Shown here piece after piece: positions 50,147 through 58,854 of a stretch of 64,000 bases of DNA; within the stretch, counting starts at the first letter, position 1, and each line of letters starts with the position of its first letter. The notes under the pieces were generated by a model that was given only the letters and a program-made list of their open reading frames with translations, ran no database searches and had not been told where the DNA came from. Source of the DNA: Ornithinicoccus sp045032955 (GTDB lineage: Bacteria > Actinomycetota > Actinomycetes > Actinomycetales > Dermatophilaceae); assembly GCF_045032955.1 (NCBI RefSeq), contig NZ_JBJFZU010000002.1, forward strand, positions 186,001-250,000, read 5' to 3'. A program made the position numbers and the translations under genes.

Positions 50147-51220
50147 ATGTCGATGACGACCCGAGCCCTCCTGTCCGCCGCCTGCGTCAGCGCGCTGGGG
50201 GCGGCCCTGGCCGCCACCCCGGTGCAGGCCTCCCCCGCCGAGTACGTCGCTCTCGGCGACAGCTTTTCGGCCGGCACCGGCACCTTCGCCCGCGCGGACG
50301 CCTGCTACCGCTCGCCGTTGGGTTACCCCGCGCTCATCGCCGAGACCCAGGGGCTGGCACTGGACTACCAGGCCTGCTCGGGCGCGGAGACGGCCGACGT
50401 GCTCGCCGACCAGCTGGACACGCTCGACGGCGGGACGGCCTACGTCTCGATGACGATCGGCGGCAACGACGTCGGCTTCGCCGGGGTGATCACCCAGTGC
50501 GCGCTCCCTGGATGGATCAGTGACTGCGACGGTGCCGTCGACGACTCGCTGGAGGTGCTGCGCACCGAGCTGCCGGACCGTCTGGACACGGTCTACGGGG
50601 AGATCGGGGAGCGGGCGCCGAACGCGCAGGTGGCCGTCGCCGGCTACCCGCTGCTGTTCAACGGCCGGGACTGCAGCCTGCTCACCTTCTTCTCCGGGCG
50701 CGAGATGACCCGGCTCAACGCCGGCACCGCCGAGCTCGACGAGCTGATCGAGGAGCGGGCCACCGGGGCGGGTTTCAGCTATGTCGAGGTGCGCGACGAC
50801 TTCGCCGGGCACGCCGTCTGCGACCGCCCGGCCTGGGTCAACAACCTGTCGCTGCCGATCGACGAGTCCTTCCACCCGAACCGCGCCGGGAACCAGGGCT
50901 ATGCCGCCGCCCTCGCCCCGCAGCTGACCGGTGTGCCGCTGACGGCCGCCGAGCTGACCGCCGCGAACGGCACCGGCTCGCCGTCGGCGACCGATGGGTC
51001 CACCGGCTCCAAGGGGGCAGGGGTGCGCGAGCAGGCCAGGACCGTCCTGACGATGGACCTGGCGAGCGAGCAGAACCTGCGCCGGGCGCAGCGCCAGGGC
51101 GTCGACCGCGACCGGGTCGAGGGTGCGGTGGCCAAGCTCCGGAGCGCCGACGAGCGGGTCGTGCTCTCCGGGCTGCGCGAGCTGCATACCCTCGACGCGC
51201 AGTTCTCCGCAGGAGGGTGA
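50147..51220 (+). CDS. Secreted SGNH/GDSL lipase
   Basis: This 357-residue exported hydrolase starts at ATG 50147 (the ATG at 50153 is also possible). The signal peptide ends near VQASPA (about 27). YVALGDSFSAGTGTF gives the nucleophile Ser, TIGGNDVGFAG the Gly and Asn, and DESFHPNRAGNQGYAAAL the Asp and His. This matches the Streptomyces-type extracellular lipase/esterase group. The last 80 residues are an extra charged segment (RRAQRQGVDRDRVEGAVAKLRSADERVVL) of unknown use. It is followed by the DUF2237 gene. Confidence 0.92.
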   Translation: MSMTTRALLSAACVSALGAALAATPVQASPAEYVALGDSFSAGTGTFARADACYRSPLGYPALIAETQGLALDYQACSGAETADVLADQLDTLDGGTAYVSMTIGGNDVGFAGVITQCALPGWISDCDGAVDDSLEVLRTELPDRLDTVYGEIGERAPNAQVAVAGYPLLFNGRDCSLLTFFSGREMTRLNAGTAELDELIEERATGAGFSYVEVRDDFAGHAVCDRPAWVNNLSLPIDESFHPNRAGNQGYAAALAPQLTGVPLTAAELTAANGTGSPSATDGSTGSKGAGVREQARTVLTMDLASEQNLRRAQRQGVDRDRVEGAVAKLRSADERVVLSGLRELHTLDAQFSAGG

Positions 51221-51228
51221 GCGGGCCG

Positions 51229-51618
51229 ATGGAGAACGTCCTCGGCGGGCCGCTGCAGGAGTGCGGGCTCGACCCGGTGACCGGGTTCACCCGGTCAGGC
51301 TCCTGCGAGGTGACCGTCGACGACGTCGGCGTGCACGGCATCTGCGCGGTGATGACCGAGGACTTCCTGGACCACCAGTACTGGATCGGCAACGACCTGC
51401 TCACGCCCCGTGCGGCGTGGGGCTTCCCCGGGCTTCGGCCCGGGGACCGGTGGTGCGTGGTGGCCGACCGGTGGGTGCAGGCGGAACGGGACCTGCGGGC
51501 GGCGCCGGTGGTGCTCGCGAGCACCCACGTCTCGGTGCTGCAGCTGGTCCCGCTCTCGCTCCTGCAGCGGTATGCCGTGGACGTGCCGGACGACCTGTCC
51601 GGTCTGGCCCAGGGCTGA
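51229..51618 (+). CDS. DUF2237 family protein
   Basis: This 129-residue protein matches DUF2237 along its length: NVLGGPLQECGLDPVTGFTRSGSCEVT, DVGVHGICAVMTEDFLDHQYWIGNDLLTP and GFPGLRPGDRWCVVADRWVQAE, ending VVLASTHVSVLQLVPLSLL. The family's function is unknown; conserved Cys and His suggest a metal or redox site. ATG 51229 is preferred because GGAGG at 51212 would be too close to the alternative GTG 51217. Coupled to the lipase gene. Confidence 0.9.
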   Translation: MENVLGGPLQECGLDPVTGFTRSGSCEVTVDDVGVHGICAVMTEDFLDHQYWIGNDLLTPRAAWGFPGLRPGDRWCVVADRWVQAERDLRAAPVVLASTHVSVLQLVPLSLLQRYAVDVPDDLSGLAQG

Positions 51619-51632
51619 CGAACCCCCACCTC

Positions 51633-51778
51633 GACCGGGCGAGCGTTGTGCGCCGACCGGGCGTGCGTTGCGCACCGACCGGGCGAGCGTTGTGCACCGA
51701 CCGGGCGTGCGTTGCGCACCGACCGGGCGAGCGTTGTGCACCGACCGGGCGAGCGTTGTGCACCGACCGGGCGAGCGT
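51633..51778. repeat. Intergenic 22-bp repeat array B (6.6 units)
   Basis: Six full 22-bp units (starts 51633, 51655, 51677, 51699, 51721, 51743) and a 14-base partial unit (51765-51778) run head to tail. Units 2 and 4 share the variant GCGTGCGTTGCG, alternating with the standard form, as if a 44-bp dimer had duplicated. The array fills the gap between convergent DUF2237 and VOC genes and its last base is part of the VOC stop codon. Confidence 0.92.
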
Positions 51779-52152
51779 CAGGCGCTGGAGCCGGTGTCGG
51801 TCACGCCCTCGTAGAGCCCGATCAGGTTGCCGTCGGGGTCGCGCAGCACCGCCCACCAGCTGGTCTCACTGATCGGCTCCTTCGCCATGACGACCTCGCC
51901 GCCGTTCTCCATGGCGCGGGCGAGGGTGTCGTCGATCGAGTCGACCTCGACGGTGGAACGCGGTTGCGAGAAGTCCGGGCTGCGCGGTGCGAGGCCGCCA
52001 CCGCTGATCTTGTTCGGGGCCTGCCACATGGGATAGCCCTCGTACCCCGGGTACTCCTCGATCTGCCAGCCGAAGAGGGTGGAGTAGAAGGTGCGGGCCC
52101 TCCCCATGTCGGAGACGGGGATGTCGATGTGGGTGATGTCGCCGTGCGCCAT
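51778..52152 (-). CDS. VOC (glyoxalase/bleomycin-resistance) family protein
   Basis: This 124-residue vicinal-oxygen-chelate protein starts at ATG 52152, with GGAGG 6 bases upstream. Motifs: ITHIDIPVSDMGRARTFYSTLFGWQIEEY (first beta-alpha unit), GGGLAPRSPD, STVEVDSIDDTLARAMENGGEVVM, and SWWAVLRDPDGNLIGLYEG (metal Glu). It is a single VOC half that would dimerise. The substrate is unknown. Its stop overlaps repeat array B. Confidence 0.92.
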   Translation of the reverse strand: MAHGDITHIDIPVSDMGRARTFYSTLFGWQIEEYPGYEGYPMWQAPNKISGGGLAPRSPDFSQPRSTVEVDSIDDTLARAMENGGEVVMAKEPISETSWWAVLRDPDGNLIGLYEGVTDTGSSA

Positions 52153-52211
52153 GGGTCCTCCGCGGGTGCCTGGGCCGGGCCGGGTGTCCAGCCGTTCCCA
52201 GGATGGCACCG

Positions 52212-52985
52212 TCAGGGGTCGGGTGTCTGCCCCTCGACCGGAGAACTGTCGGCCATCCGCTTCGCGACGGAGAGCAGGAACAGCCCGCCGAGCACGTCGA
52301 GCACCCCGATCACCATCAGCACGATGGTGAAGATCCCGCCGCCCCCGTCGCCGAACTGCCGTCCCGCGAGGGCGACGAGCACGGCCCCGAGCAGCAGGTA
52401 GATCCAGCCGCGGCGACGCAGGCTCGCAGGGTTGCGGCGGGGGTCGGGGCGTTCGGCCGCCGTGTCGGTGCCGCTCTCGGAGCCGTCGGGCTGCGCGGTC
52501 CCGTCCTCGGGCATACCCGTGCCGTCCGCCGGTATGCCCTCCGCGGGCAGGGTGGACGCGTCCCGGATGACCCCGTCGAAGGCGTCCCCGGTCTGCGGGT
52601 CGTAGGCGACGTAGCCGGTCTCCTTGGCCACCACCTCGACGGTACGCAGCACCTGGCGGTGCAGCTCCGCACGTTCGTCGCCGTCCTCGTTGGTGTCCGT
52701 GAAGCTCACCTCGGCCGAGCGGTCGAAGAGCTCGACCGCGATCCCGGTCTCGGTCGCGGTCAGCTCGCCGTAGACGTCACCGCCCGTCTCCTCGGCCGTC
52801 CATGAGTCCAGCGGACCGTCCAGGACGTCCCGCAGGCGCCCCTCGATCCGGCGGAAGGTGTCAACGCCGGTGGCCAGCGCACCCTCGTCAGCGGCCAGGG
52901 TCTCGTCGTCCGCCTCGGCCGCGTCGATCGCCTCGGCCCAGTCCTGACCGGGACGGCGCGGGTAGAGGGTGATGTCGTAGGTCAT
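52212..52985 (-). CDS. Hypothetical protein with two C-terminal membrane helices
   Basis: This 257-residue protein begins MTYDITLYPRRPGQDWAEAIDAAEADDETL, a start seen in several uncharacterised actinobacterial proteins. A soluble acidic domain runs to about 140, then an Asp/Pro/Gly-rich linker (about 145-185) and two helices at about 194-210 and 220-240 (IFTIVLMVIGVLDVLGGLFLLSVA). No named family recognised. Stop is 59 bases from the start of VOC. Confidence 0.75.
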   Translation of the reverse strand: MTYDITLYPRRPGQDWAEAIDAAEADDETLAADEGALATGVDTFRRIEGRLRDVLDGPLDSWTAEETGGDVYGELTATETGIAVELFDRSAEVSFTDTNEDGDERAELHRQVLRTVEVVAKETGYVAYDPQTGDAFDGVIRDASTLPAEGIPADGTGMPEDGTAQPDGSESGTDTAAERPDPRRNPASLRRRGWIYLLLGAVLVALAGRQFGDGGGGIFTIVLMVIGVLDVLGGLFLLSVAKRMADSSPVEGQTPDP

Positions 52986-53163
52986 CCCTCCATCTTGCCG
53001 GTCCGGACCGGCCCGGCCGTTCGGGGGGCGCCGCGTGGCGTTCGCACCCTCGCTGGCAATTGGTCCCAGGACGTGATCCGAATTCTCGGAAAGGGCGCCT
53101 ACGCCCGTGCGGGGTGTTTTGGGATCGCCCTTCTCCCCTATCCCTGATCAGGTGCGATGTTCT

Positions 53164-53192
53164 TGCCGGCTCGGTGGGAGAGGCCTAGTTTC
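53164..53192 (+). promoter_or_regulatory. Candidate vegetative promoter of the DUF1540 gene
   Basis: TTGCCG (53164-53169), a 17-base spacer and TAGTTT (53187-53192) lie 43 bases before ATG 53236. The wider 250-base gap 52986-53235 holds nothing else that I recognise. Confidence 0.5.
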
Positions 53193-53235
53193 AGGTATGC
53201 CAGCGAATCGTCCGGCACCATCGAAAGGATCCATC

Positions 53236-53517
53236 ATGGCTACGTCCACCGCCATCACCTCGTGCGCCGCGACCGCGTGCGCCTACAACAACGACGGCTG
53301 CACGGCCGAGGCCGTCACCATCGCCGGGGAGGCCGGCGGCGCGTCCTGCGGCACCTTCGTCGAGCTCGACGTCCGGGGTGGCCTGCCGGTCGCCCAGGGG
53401 CACGTCGGCGCCTGCCAGCGCCTCGAGTGCGTGCACAACAAGGACCTGCTGTGCACCGCCGCGGCCATCACCGTGGGCGGCGACACGGCGAACTGCCTGA
53501 GCTACACCGCCGGCTGA
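53236..53517 (+). CDS. Protein with two tandem DUF1540 domains
   Basis: This 93-residue protein starts at ATG 53236 (GAAAGGA upstream). Two copies of the Cys-rich DUF1540 motif: ITSCAATACAYNNDGCTAEAVTI...CGTF (about 7-40) and CQRLECVHNKDLLCTAAAITV...CLSY (about 61-90). Each copy has four Cys placed as in zinc- or metal-binding knuckles. DUF1540 function is unknown; small size suggests a metal buffer or adaptor. It converges with, and overlaps by 16 bases, the minus-strand gene at 53502. Confidence 0.85.
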   Translation: MATSTAITSCAATACAYNNDGCTAEAVTIAGEAGGASCGTFVELDVRGGLPVAQGHVGACQRLECVHNKDLLCTAAAITVGGDTANCLSYTAG

Positions 53518-54320
53518 GCCAGTCCGGCCACGGCGGCCCCCAGCTCGGAGACGCTCGTCACCGGCTGGGGGAACGCCGCGAAGACGGTGCGGGTGCGGTC
53601 GTGCTCCACCCGTAGCCAGGTGCACCCGGTGCTGTCCACGTCGGCCAGCAGCGTCCGGCCCGCGTGGGTCAGGGCAGAGGTCGGGGTGCGGTGCTCGTGA
53701 CCCACCGAGCCGGGTCGACGGCCCGCCAGGACGTCCGCGAGGAGGTTCTCGGTGCGCTCCTTGCCGAGGCCGGCGACGATCTCCCGGCACTCCCACTCCT
53801 CGACAGCGCGCGGGAAGGTCTGCTCACCGACCACGTCCGCGAGCCGGTGCGCGCTCACCCCGCCCTGACCGTGCAGCACCACCCGGTCCAGGGCCAGCAG
53901 CGCCACCGGCGCACCGGCCTCGGCGGCCCAGCCCACGTCGGTGGGCAGCAGGTCGAGGGAGCGCAACGTGTCCAGCTCGGAGTCGTCCACCACGCGGAGG
54001 TGGGCGAGCGCGTGCAGGCTGGCGGTGGCCACCCGCAGGCTGGGGTCGGCGCCGTGCTGGTCGATGCGCAGCCGCACCTCGCCGCACTGGTTCGGCTCGG
54101 GGAGGCCCTCACCGTCGTGCAGGGCGACGGCGACCAGGTCGGCCGGGGTCATCCCGTGCGCCAGCACCGCGTGCGGACGGTCGGGGTCGTCGCGGTAGGC
54201 CACCAGGGTGGCTCGGCCGGCACCGTCGAGCAGTCGACGGGCCGTCGACCGCGAGGCCGCGCACCGCAGGTCGGGGACGGTGACGCTGGTTCCGGTCCGG
54301 CCGGGAGGGGCGCTGGTCAT
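53502..54320 (-). CDS. DUF2470/HugZ-like protein, possibly iron-regulated
   Basis: This 272-residue protein shows RSTARRLLDGAGRATLVAYRDD...HAVLAHGM, a pattern seen at the start of split-barrel HugZ-like proteins, and a C-terminal part TLLADVDSTGCTWLRVEHDRTRTVFAAFPQPVTSVSELGAAVAGL resembling DUF2470. HugZ proteins bind or degrade haem. The gene has a DtxR/IdeR-like box 4 bases before its ATG (54325-54343), which fits iron control. The family call is by eye and moderate; an unrelated hypothetical remains possible. Confidence 0.55.
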   Translation of the reverse strand: MTSAPPGRTGTSVTVPDLRCAASRSTARRLLDGAGRATLVAYRDDPDRPHAVLAHGMTPADLVAVALHDGEGLPEPNQCGEVRLRIDQHGADPSLRVATASLHALAHLRVVDDSELDTLRSLDLLPTDVGWAAEAGAPVALLALDRVVLHGQGGVSAHRLADVVGEQTFPRAVEEWECREIVAGLGKERTENLLADVLAGRRPGSVGHEHRTPTSALTHAGRTLLADVDSTGCTWLRVEHDRTRTVFAAFPQPVTSVSELGAAVAGLAQPAV

Positions 54321-54324
54321 GAGG

Positions 54325-54343
54325 TAAGGATAACCTCACCTCA
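54325..54343 (-). promoter_or_regulatory. DtxR/IdeR-like iron box
   Basis: TAAGGATAACCTCACCTCA (54325-54343) matches about 13 of 19 positions of the TTAGGTTAGGCTAACCTAA consensus. It lies immediately before the ATG of the minus-strand gene, so binding would block both promoter and start of a leaderless transcript. Confidence 0.5.
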
Positions 54344-54381
54344 ATAGTGAAACGCAAGTGCGCGCATACCTTTTTCTTCCC

Positions 54382-54479
54382 GACCGGGCGCGCGTTGTGC
54401 TGCGCCCGGTGCCAACAGAGCGCTCGCCCGGTCGGGACAGAGCGCTCGCCCGGTCGGAACAGGACGCTCGCCCGGTCGG
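54382..54479. repeat. Intergenic 22-bp repeat array C (1 forward, 3 reverse units)
   Basis: One forward unit (54382-54403) faces three reverse units at 54414-54435, 54436-54457 and 54458-54479, so RNA from either strand can fold into a hairpin. Unlike the other arrays, it lies between divergent genes (the iron-box gene and the UvrA-like gene), inside their promoter region. Confidence 0.9.
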
Positions 54480-54506
54480 AGCGGGGTGGGGGTGCTGCGT
54501 GGCACG

Positions 54507-56891
54507 ATGCTGCGCATGCACCGCGCAGACCGGCAGACCGCAGATCGTCATCCCGCAGACCGTCACGACGCGATCCGGGTGCGCGGCGCCCGGGTGAACA
54601 ACCTGCGTGGGGTCGACGTCGACATCCCCAAGCGTCGGATGACCGTCTTCAGCGGCGTCTCCGGCTCCGGCAAGTCCAGCCTGGTCTTCGGCACCATCGC
54701 CGCCGAGAGCCAGCGCCTGATCAACGAGACCTACTCCGCGTTCCTGCAGTCCCTCATGCCGGTGACCAGCAGGCCCGAGGTCGACGAGATCGACGGGGTC
54801 TCGGCGGCGATCATCGTGGACCAGGAGCGGCTGGGGGCGAACGCCCGGTCCACCGTGGGCACCACTACCGACGCCTACACCCTGCTCAGGATCCTCTTCA
54901 GCCGGCTGTCCGTCCCGCACGTGGGCTCCAGCTCCGCGTTCTCCTTCAACCGCGCCTCCGCGACCGGGAGCGGCATGGTCAAGGTGGACAAGGGCGGCAA
55001 GCCGCCCAAGGGGGAGACGGCGACCTTCGAGTTCATCGGCGGCATGTGCCCGGTCTGCGAGGGTCTGGGCACCCGGGCGGCCATCGACGAGGACGCCGTC
55101 GTCGACCGCAGCCGGTCCCTGGCGGAGGGGGCCATCCTCGTCCCGGGGCACGGGGTAGGCACCTGGGGCTGGAAGATGTACGGCGACGAGAACGACGGCC
55201 GGCTCGTGGTGGACAAGAAGCTCGCCGACTACTCCGAGCGCGAGTGGCACTGGCTGATGTACCAGGAGCCCACCAAGGTGAAGTTCTCCGGCATCAACAT
55301 CACCTACGAAGGCCTCGTGGTGCGGATCCGGCGGACCCTCTTCGGCGACAAGGAGCCGAAGCAGAAGCACATGATCGAGTTCCGCGACCGGGTCGCCACC
55401 ACCGGCCCCTGCGAGGAGTGCGGCGGCACCCGGCTCAACGAGGCCGCCCGCACCGCCCAGGTCGCCGGCACCACGATCCCCGAGTGCACCGCCATGCAGG
55501 TCAGCGACCTCGCGACCTGGGTGCGCGGGATCACCGACCCCTCCGTCGGGCCGCTGGTGACCAACCTGGCCGCGATGCTCGATGCGTTCTCCGAGATCGG
55601 GCTGGGGTACCTGTCCCTGGACCGTGAGGCCGGCAGCCTCTCCGGCGGCGAGGCCCAGCGGGTGAAGATGATCCGCCAGCTCGGCAGCGCCCTCACCGAC
55701 GTCACCTACGTCTTCGACGAGCCCACGGTCGGGTTGCACCCGCACGACATCCGTCGGATGATCGCGCTGCTCGGCTCGCTGCGGGACAAGGGCAACACCA
55801 TCCTGGTGGTGGAGCACAAGCCTGAGGTCATCGAGTCGGCGGACCATGTGATCGACATCGGCCCCGGCGCCGGCGAGGACGGGGGCACCGTCACCTTCGA
55901 GGGTGACGTCGCCGGGCTGCGCGCCTCCGACACGGTCACCGGCCGGTACCTCGATCACCGTATGCCGCTGGCGCAGGAGGTCAGGACGCCGACCGGCGTG
56001 CTGGAGATCCGTGGGGCCCGCACCAACAACCTGCAGGACGTCGACGTGGACATCCCCACCGGGGTGCTCGTGGCGGTCACCGGTGTCGCCGGCTCGGGCA
56101 AGAGCTCGCTGGTGCACGGCTCGCTGCGCGGCCGGGACGACGTGCTGATCGTGGACCAGAGCGCCATCCGGGGGTCGCGCCGCTCCAACCCGGCGACCTA
56201 CTCCGGCCTGCTGGAGCCCATCCGCACGGCCTTCGCCAAGGAGAACGGCGTCAAGGCAGCCCTCTTCTCACCCAACTCCGAGGGGGCCTGCCCGGTCTGC
56301 AACGGCCAGGGGGTGATCCACCCCGAGCAGGGGATGCTGGTCGGCAACCCCTCCCCCTGCGAGGAGTGCGAGGGGAGGCGCTTCCGCGAGGAGGTGCTGG
56401 TGCATACCCTGCACGGACTCACCATCGCCGACGTCTTCGACCTGTCCATCGCCGGTGCCGCCGAGGTGTTCAGCACGGGGAAGCCGGCGGCGATCCTGTC
56501 CCGGCTGGTCGACCTCGGCCTGGGGTACCTGCGCCTCGGCCAGCCGTTGACCACGCTCTCCGGCGGTGAGCGGCAGCGCCTCAAGCTTGCGTCCCAGCTC
56601 GGCGGGCAGGGCACCACCATCGTGCTCGACGAGCCGACCGCCGGGCTGCACCTGGCGGACACCGAGCGGCTGGTGCAGATGCTGCACACCCTCGTCGACC
56701 AGGGCCACAACCTCGTCGTCATCGAGCACAACCTGGCCGTCGTCGCGCAGGCGGACCGGGTCATCGACATCGGTCCCGGGGCCGGTCACGACGGGGGCCG
56801 GCTGGTCTTCGAGGGGACCCCGGCGGAGATGGTCGCCACCGGCACGACCCTCACCGCCGAGCATCTCCGGGAGTGGGTCTCGGCCGGCTGA
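54507..56891 (+). CDS. UvrA-like excinuclease ATPase (UvrA paralogue)
   Basis: This 794-residue (from ATG 54507; ATG 54516 also possible) ABC protein has two ATPase halves. Half 1: SGVSGSGKSSLVFGTIAAES, zinc knuckles CPVCEG and CEECGG, then GSLSGGEAQRVKMIRQLGSALTDVTYVFDEPTVGLHPHD. Half 2: GVAGSGKSSLVHGSL, CPVCNGQG and CEECEG, TLSGGERQRLKLASQLGG and VLDEPTAGLHLADTERL. It is about 150 residues shorter than canonical UvrA, as in UvrA-related proteins linked to DNA-binding drug resistance. It recognises DNA distortion or drug adducts (family inference). Confidence 0.9.
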   Translation: MLRMHRADRQTADRHPADRHDAIRVRGARVNNLRGVDVDIPKRRMTVFSGVSGSGKSSLVFGTIAAESQRLINETYSAFLQSLMPVTSRPEVDEIDGVSAAIIVDQERLGANARSTVGTTTDAYTLLRILFSRLSVPHVGSSSAFSFNRASATGSGMVKVDKGGKPPKGETATFEFIGGMCPVCEGLGTRAAIDEDAVVDRSRSLAEGAILVPGHGVGTWGWKMYGDENDGRLVVDKKLADYSEREWHWLMYQEPTKVKFSGINITYEGLVVRIRRTLFGDKEPKQKHMIEFRDRVATTGPCEECGGTRLNEAARTAQVAGTTIPECTAMQVSDLATWVRGITDPSVGPLVTNLAAMLDAFSEIGLGYLSLDREAGSLSGGEAQRVKMIRQLGSALTDVTYVFDEPTVGLHPHDIRRMIALLGSLRDKGNTILVVEHKPEVIESADHVIDIGPGAGEDGGTVTFEGDVAGLRASDTVTGRYLDHRMPLAQEVRTPTGVLEIRGARTNNLQDVDVDIPTGVLVAVTGVAGSGKSSLVHGSLRGRDDVLIVDQSAIRGSRRSNPATYSGLLEPIRTAFAKENGVKAALFSPNSEGACPVCNGQGVIHPEQGMLVGNPSPCEECEGRRFREEVLVHTLHGLTIADVFDLSIAGAAEVFSTGKPAAILSRLVDLGLGYLRLGQPLTTLSGGERQRLKLASQLGGQGTTIVLDEPTAGLHLADTERLVQMLHTLVDQGHNLVVIEHNLAVVAQADRVIDIGPGAGHDGGRLVFEGTPAEMVATGTTLTAEHLREWVSAG

Positions 56892-57000
56892 GGAGCCCCG
56901 GATATCCCCCCGGAGGGTGAGGCATCTCCCTCCCTGGTCGGATGTGCGACGCCGCGGACAGCAGCAGGCTGGAGGCACACCCAGACACCTGGAGGAACGT

Positions 57001-58326
57001 ATGCACCGCCGCACCCGCACGCTGACCGTCGCCGTGAGCACCCTGGCGCTCACCGCCGCACCGCTCGCCGCGTCCGCCCTCGGCTCGACGCCCACCTCGT
57101 CTCCGGACCGCGCCGACTCCCTCCTCGCCGGACCGACCGCAGCGGCAGCCGCGGTCGGTGCCGACGAGACGGCCCTGCGCGAGCAGGTGCAGCAGGCCGC
57201 CGAGCAGGCCCGCGCCCAGCACGCCACCCCGCGGGCGACCCGCGACGGGCGCACCACGGCGGTCCCCGGCTCCGCCCAGCTAAAAGCTGGGCTGGACCAG
57301 CTCGTGGCCGACGGCGCCGTCGGCGTCACCGCCCAGGTGGAGACGGCCGACCAGACCTGGGCGGGGTCCGCCGGGACCACCACCCTCGACGGGAGCGACC
57401 CGGCGCTGACCATCGCCGACTTCCGGGCCGCCAGCAACACCAAGATGATGGTCGCCACCCTGGTCATGCAGGAGGTCGAGGCAGGCACCTGGACCCTGGA
57501 CACCCGCGTCGACGACATCATCCCCGGGCTCTTCCCCGCCCACCCGGAGGTGACGATCCGTCACCTGCTGGGCCACACCTCGGGTGCCCCGCTCGGCACC
57601 TACGAGCTGATCACCCCCTACATCGAGGACCCCACGGACTGGGAGGACTTCGTCGGGGCCCTGAGCCGGGACTACGACGACCAGGAGCACGTGGACGCGG
57701 TCAACGCGGTGCCGTGGGCGACCGAGCCGGGGACGTCGATGACCTACTCCAACGCGGGTTACGTGGCGCTCGGGATGCTGCTCGAGGAGGTCAACGGCCG
57801 CACCGTCGCCAACCTGCTGCGGGAGCGGGTGCTGCGCCCGACCGGGCTCCGGAACACCTCCCTGCCCACCGTGTCCGACCGACGCGGCAGTGGCCTGCAG
57901 GGGGCGATGTTCACCGAACAGGGCTGGTTCCCGCTGCCCGACTTCGACCCGGACGTCTTCTCGCACTCCGGGTCCGTGGTGACCACCGCGGCCGACCTGA
58001 ACGACTTCACCGAGGCGCTGATGTCGGGCGAGCTGGTGGACCAGTCCACGGTGGACACGATGGTGACGCCGTCGGTGCCGAACGAGTTGAACTACGGCCT
58101 GGGCATGTACGCGATCCCGGACCCGTGCACGGAGCCCGGTGAGCCGGTCGAGTACCTCTACGGCCACGACGGCGCGACCTTCGACACGCTGTCGCTGGCG
58201 TTCAGCTCCCGGGACGGCTCCCGGCAGTTCTCCCTCGGGGTCGCCGGTCGCGACCTGACCGCCACCCAGGACGGTCTCTACGACATCAACGACGCACTGG
58301 TGCCGCTGCTGCTCGCCACCTGCTGA
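57001..58326 (+). CDS. Secreted serine hydrolase, class C beta-lactamase/D-Ala-D-Ala carboxypeptidase fold
   Basis: This 441-residue exported enzyme starts at ATG 57001, after CTGGAGGAACGT. The signal peptide is about 1-27. Motif 1 ASNTKMM (Ser-x-x-Lys), motif 2 YSNAGYVALG (Tyr-x-Asn) and motif 3 YGHDGATF (His-x-Gly) are all present. Its N-terminal 70 residues after the signal are Ala/Gln-rich (DETALREQVQQAAEQARAQH). It could be an esterase, DD-peptidase or beta-lactamase. Not linked to a regulator. Confidence 0.92.
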   Translation: MHRRTRTLTVAVSTLALTAAPLAASALGSTPTSSPDRADSLLAGPTAAAAAVGADETALREQVQQAAEQARAQHATPRATRDGRTTAVPGSAQLKAGLDQLVADGAVGVTAQVETADQTWAGSAGTTTLDGSDPALTIADFRAASNTKMMVATLVMQEVEAGTWTLDTRVDDIIPGLFPAHPEVTIRHLLGHTSGAPLGTYELITPYIEDPTDWEDFVGALSRDYDDQEHVDAVNAVPWATEPGTSMTYSNAGYVALGMLLEEVNGRTVANLLRERVLRPTGLRNTSLPTVSDRRGSGLQGAMFTEQGWFPLPDFDPDVFSHSGSVVTTAADLNDFTEALMSGELVDQSTVDTMVTPSVPNELNYGLGMYAIPDPCTEPGEPVEYLYGHDGATFDTLSLAFSSRDGSRQFSLGVAGRDLTATQDGLYDINDALVPLLLATC

Positions 58327-58350
58327 CCGGGCAGCGGCACCTGCCCGACC

Positions 58351-58782
58351 TCAGGGGCGGTCGTCGTCCCAGGAGCCCTCGCGCACCTGGACGGCGGCCT
58401 CCTCGGCGCTCTCGTCGAGACCGTCGCGCGGGTGACCGGCCGGCTCCTCGGCCGGCCCGCCCAGCACGTCCTGGTCCGCCGGGATCGCGTCCGGGTCGTC
58501 ACCCCCGAGCAGCTCCGGCTCCCGGGCGGTGTCCTCGCCACCGTGCTCCGGGGCGCCGTAGGAGGTGCCCTCCTCGGGCAGTTCCTGGGCGATCCGCTGG
58601 TCGATCGTCTCCTCCTCGCGGGGGTCGTCGTTGAACTCGGCGCTCACCGGGCGACGCTCCGGCGGGCTCCAGGCGACGTCCGCGGTGGAGTCCGGGTCCT
58701 CCAGGTTCACCTCGGCCTCCGCCTCCTGCTCGGGCGACAGGTAGGCGGTGCCGGACTCGTCCTCGTACGGGTTCTCACTCAT
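58351..58782 (-). CDS. DUF5709 acidic hydrophilic protein
   Basis: This 143-residue, strongly acidic protein (ATG 58782) matches DUF5709 by its repeated DP-, PER- and Glu-rich blocks: YLSPEQEAEAEVNLEDPDS, WSPPERRP, EETIDQRIAQELPEEG and AEEPAGHPRDGLDESAEEAAVQVREGSW. It has no hydrophobic segment and is likely disordered. The function is unknown; it converges with the serine hydrolase. Confidence 0.85.
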   Translation of the reverse strand: MSENPYEDESGTAYLSPEQEAEAEVNLEDPDSTADVAWSPPERRPVSAEFNDDPREEETIDQRIAQELPEEGTSYGAPEHGGEDTAREPELLGGDDPDAIPADQDVLGGPAEEPAGHPRDGLDESAEEAAVQVREGSWDDDRP

Positions 58783-58854
58783 GGCTCCACGGTGCGGTAG
58801 CCGACGGCTCGGGGCAACCCGAGCGTTCCCGTCGCGGCCGTCTACCCTCGTCCG

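Noticed and set aside
49232..51187. 651-codon minus-strand frame across FMN reductase and lipase
   Set aside because: Antisense shadow; the plus strand has clear flavodoxin and SGNH motifs with signal peptide.
51633..51778. Possible CRISPR array
   Set aside because: The 22-bp units are contiguous with no unique spacers and there are no cas genes.
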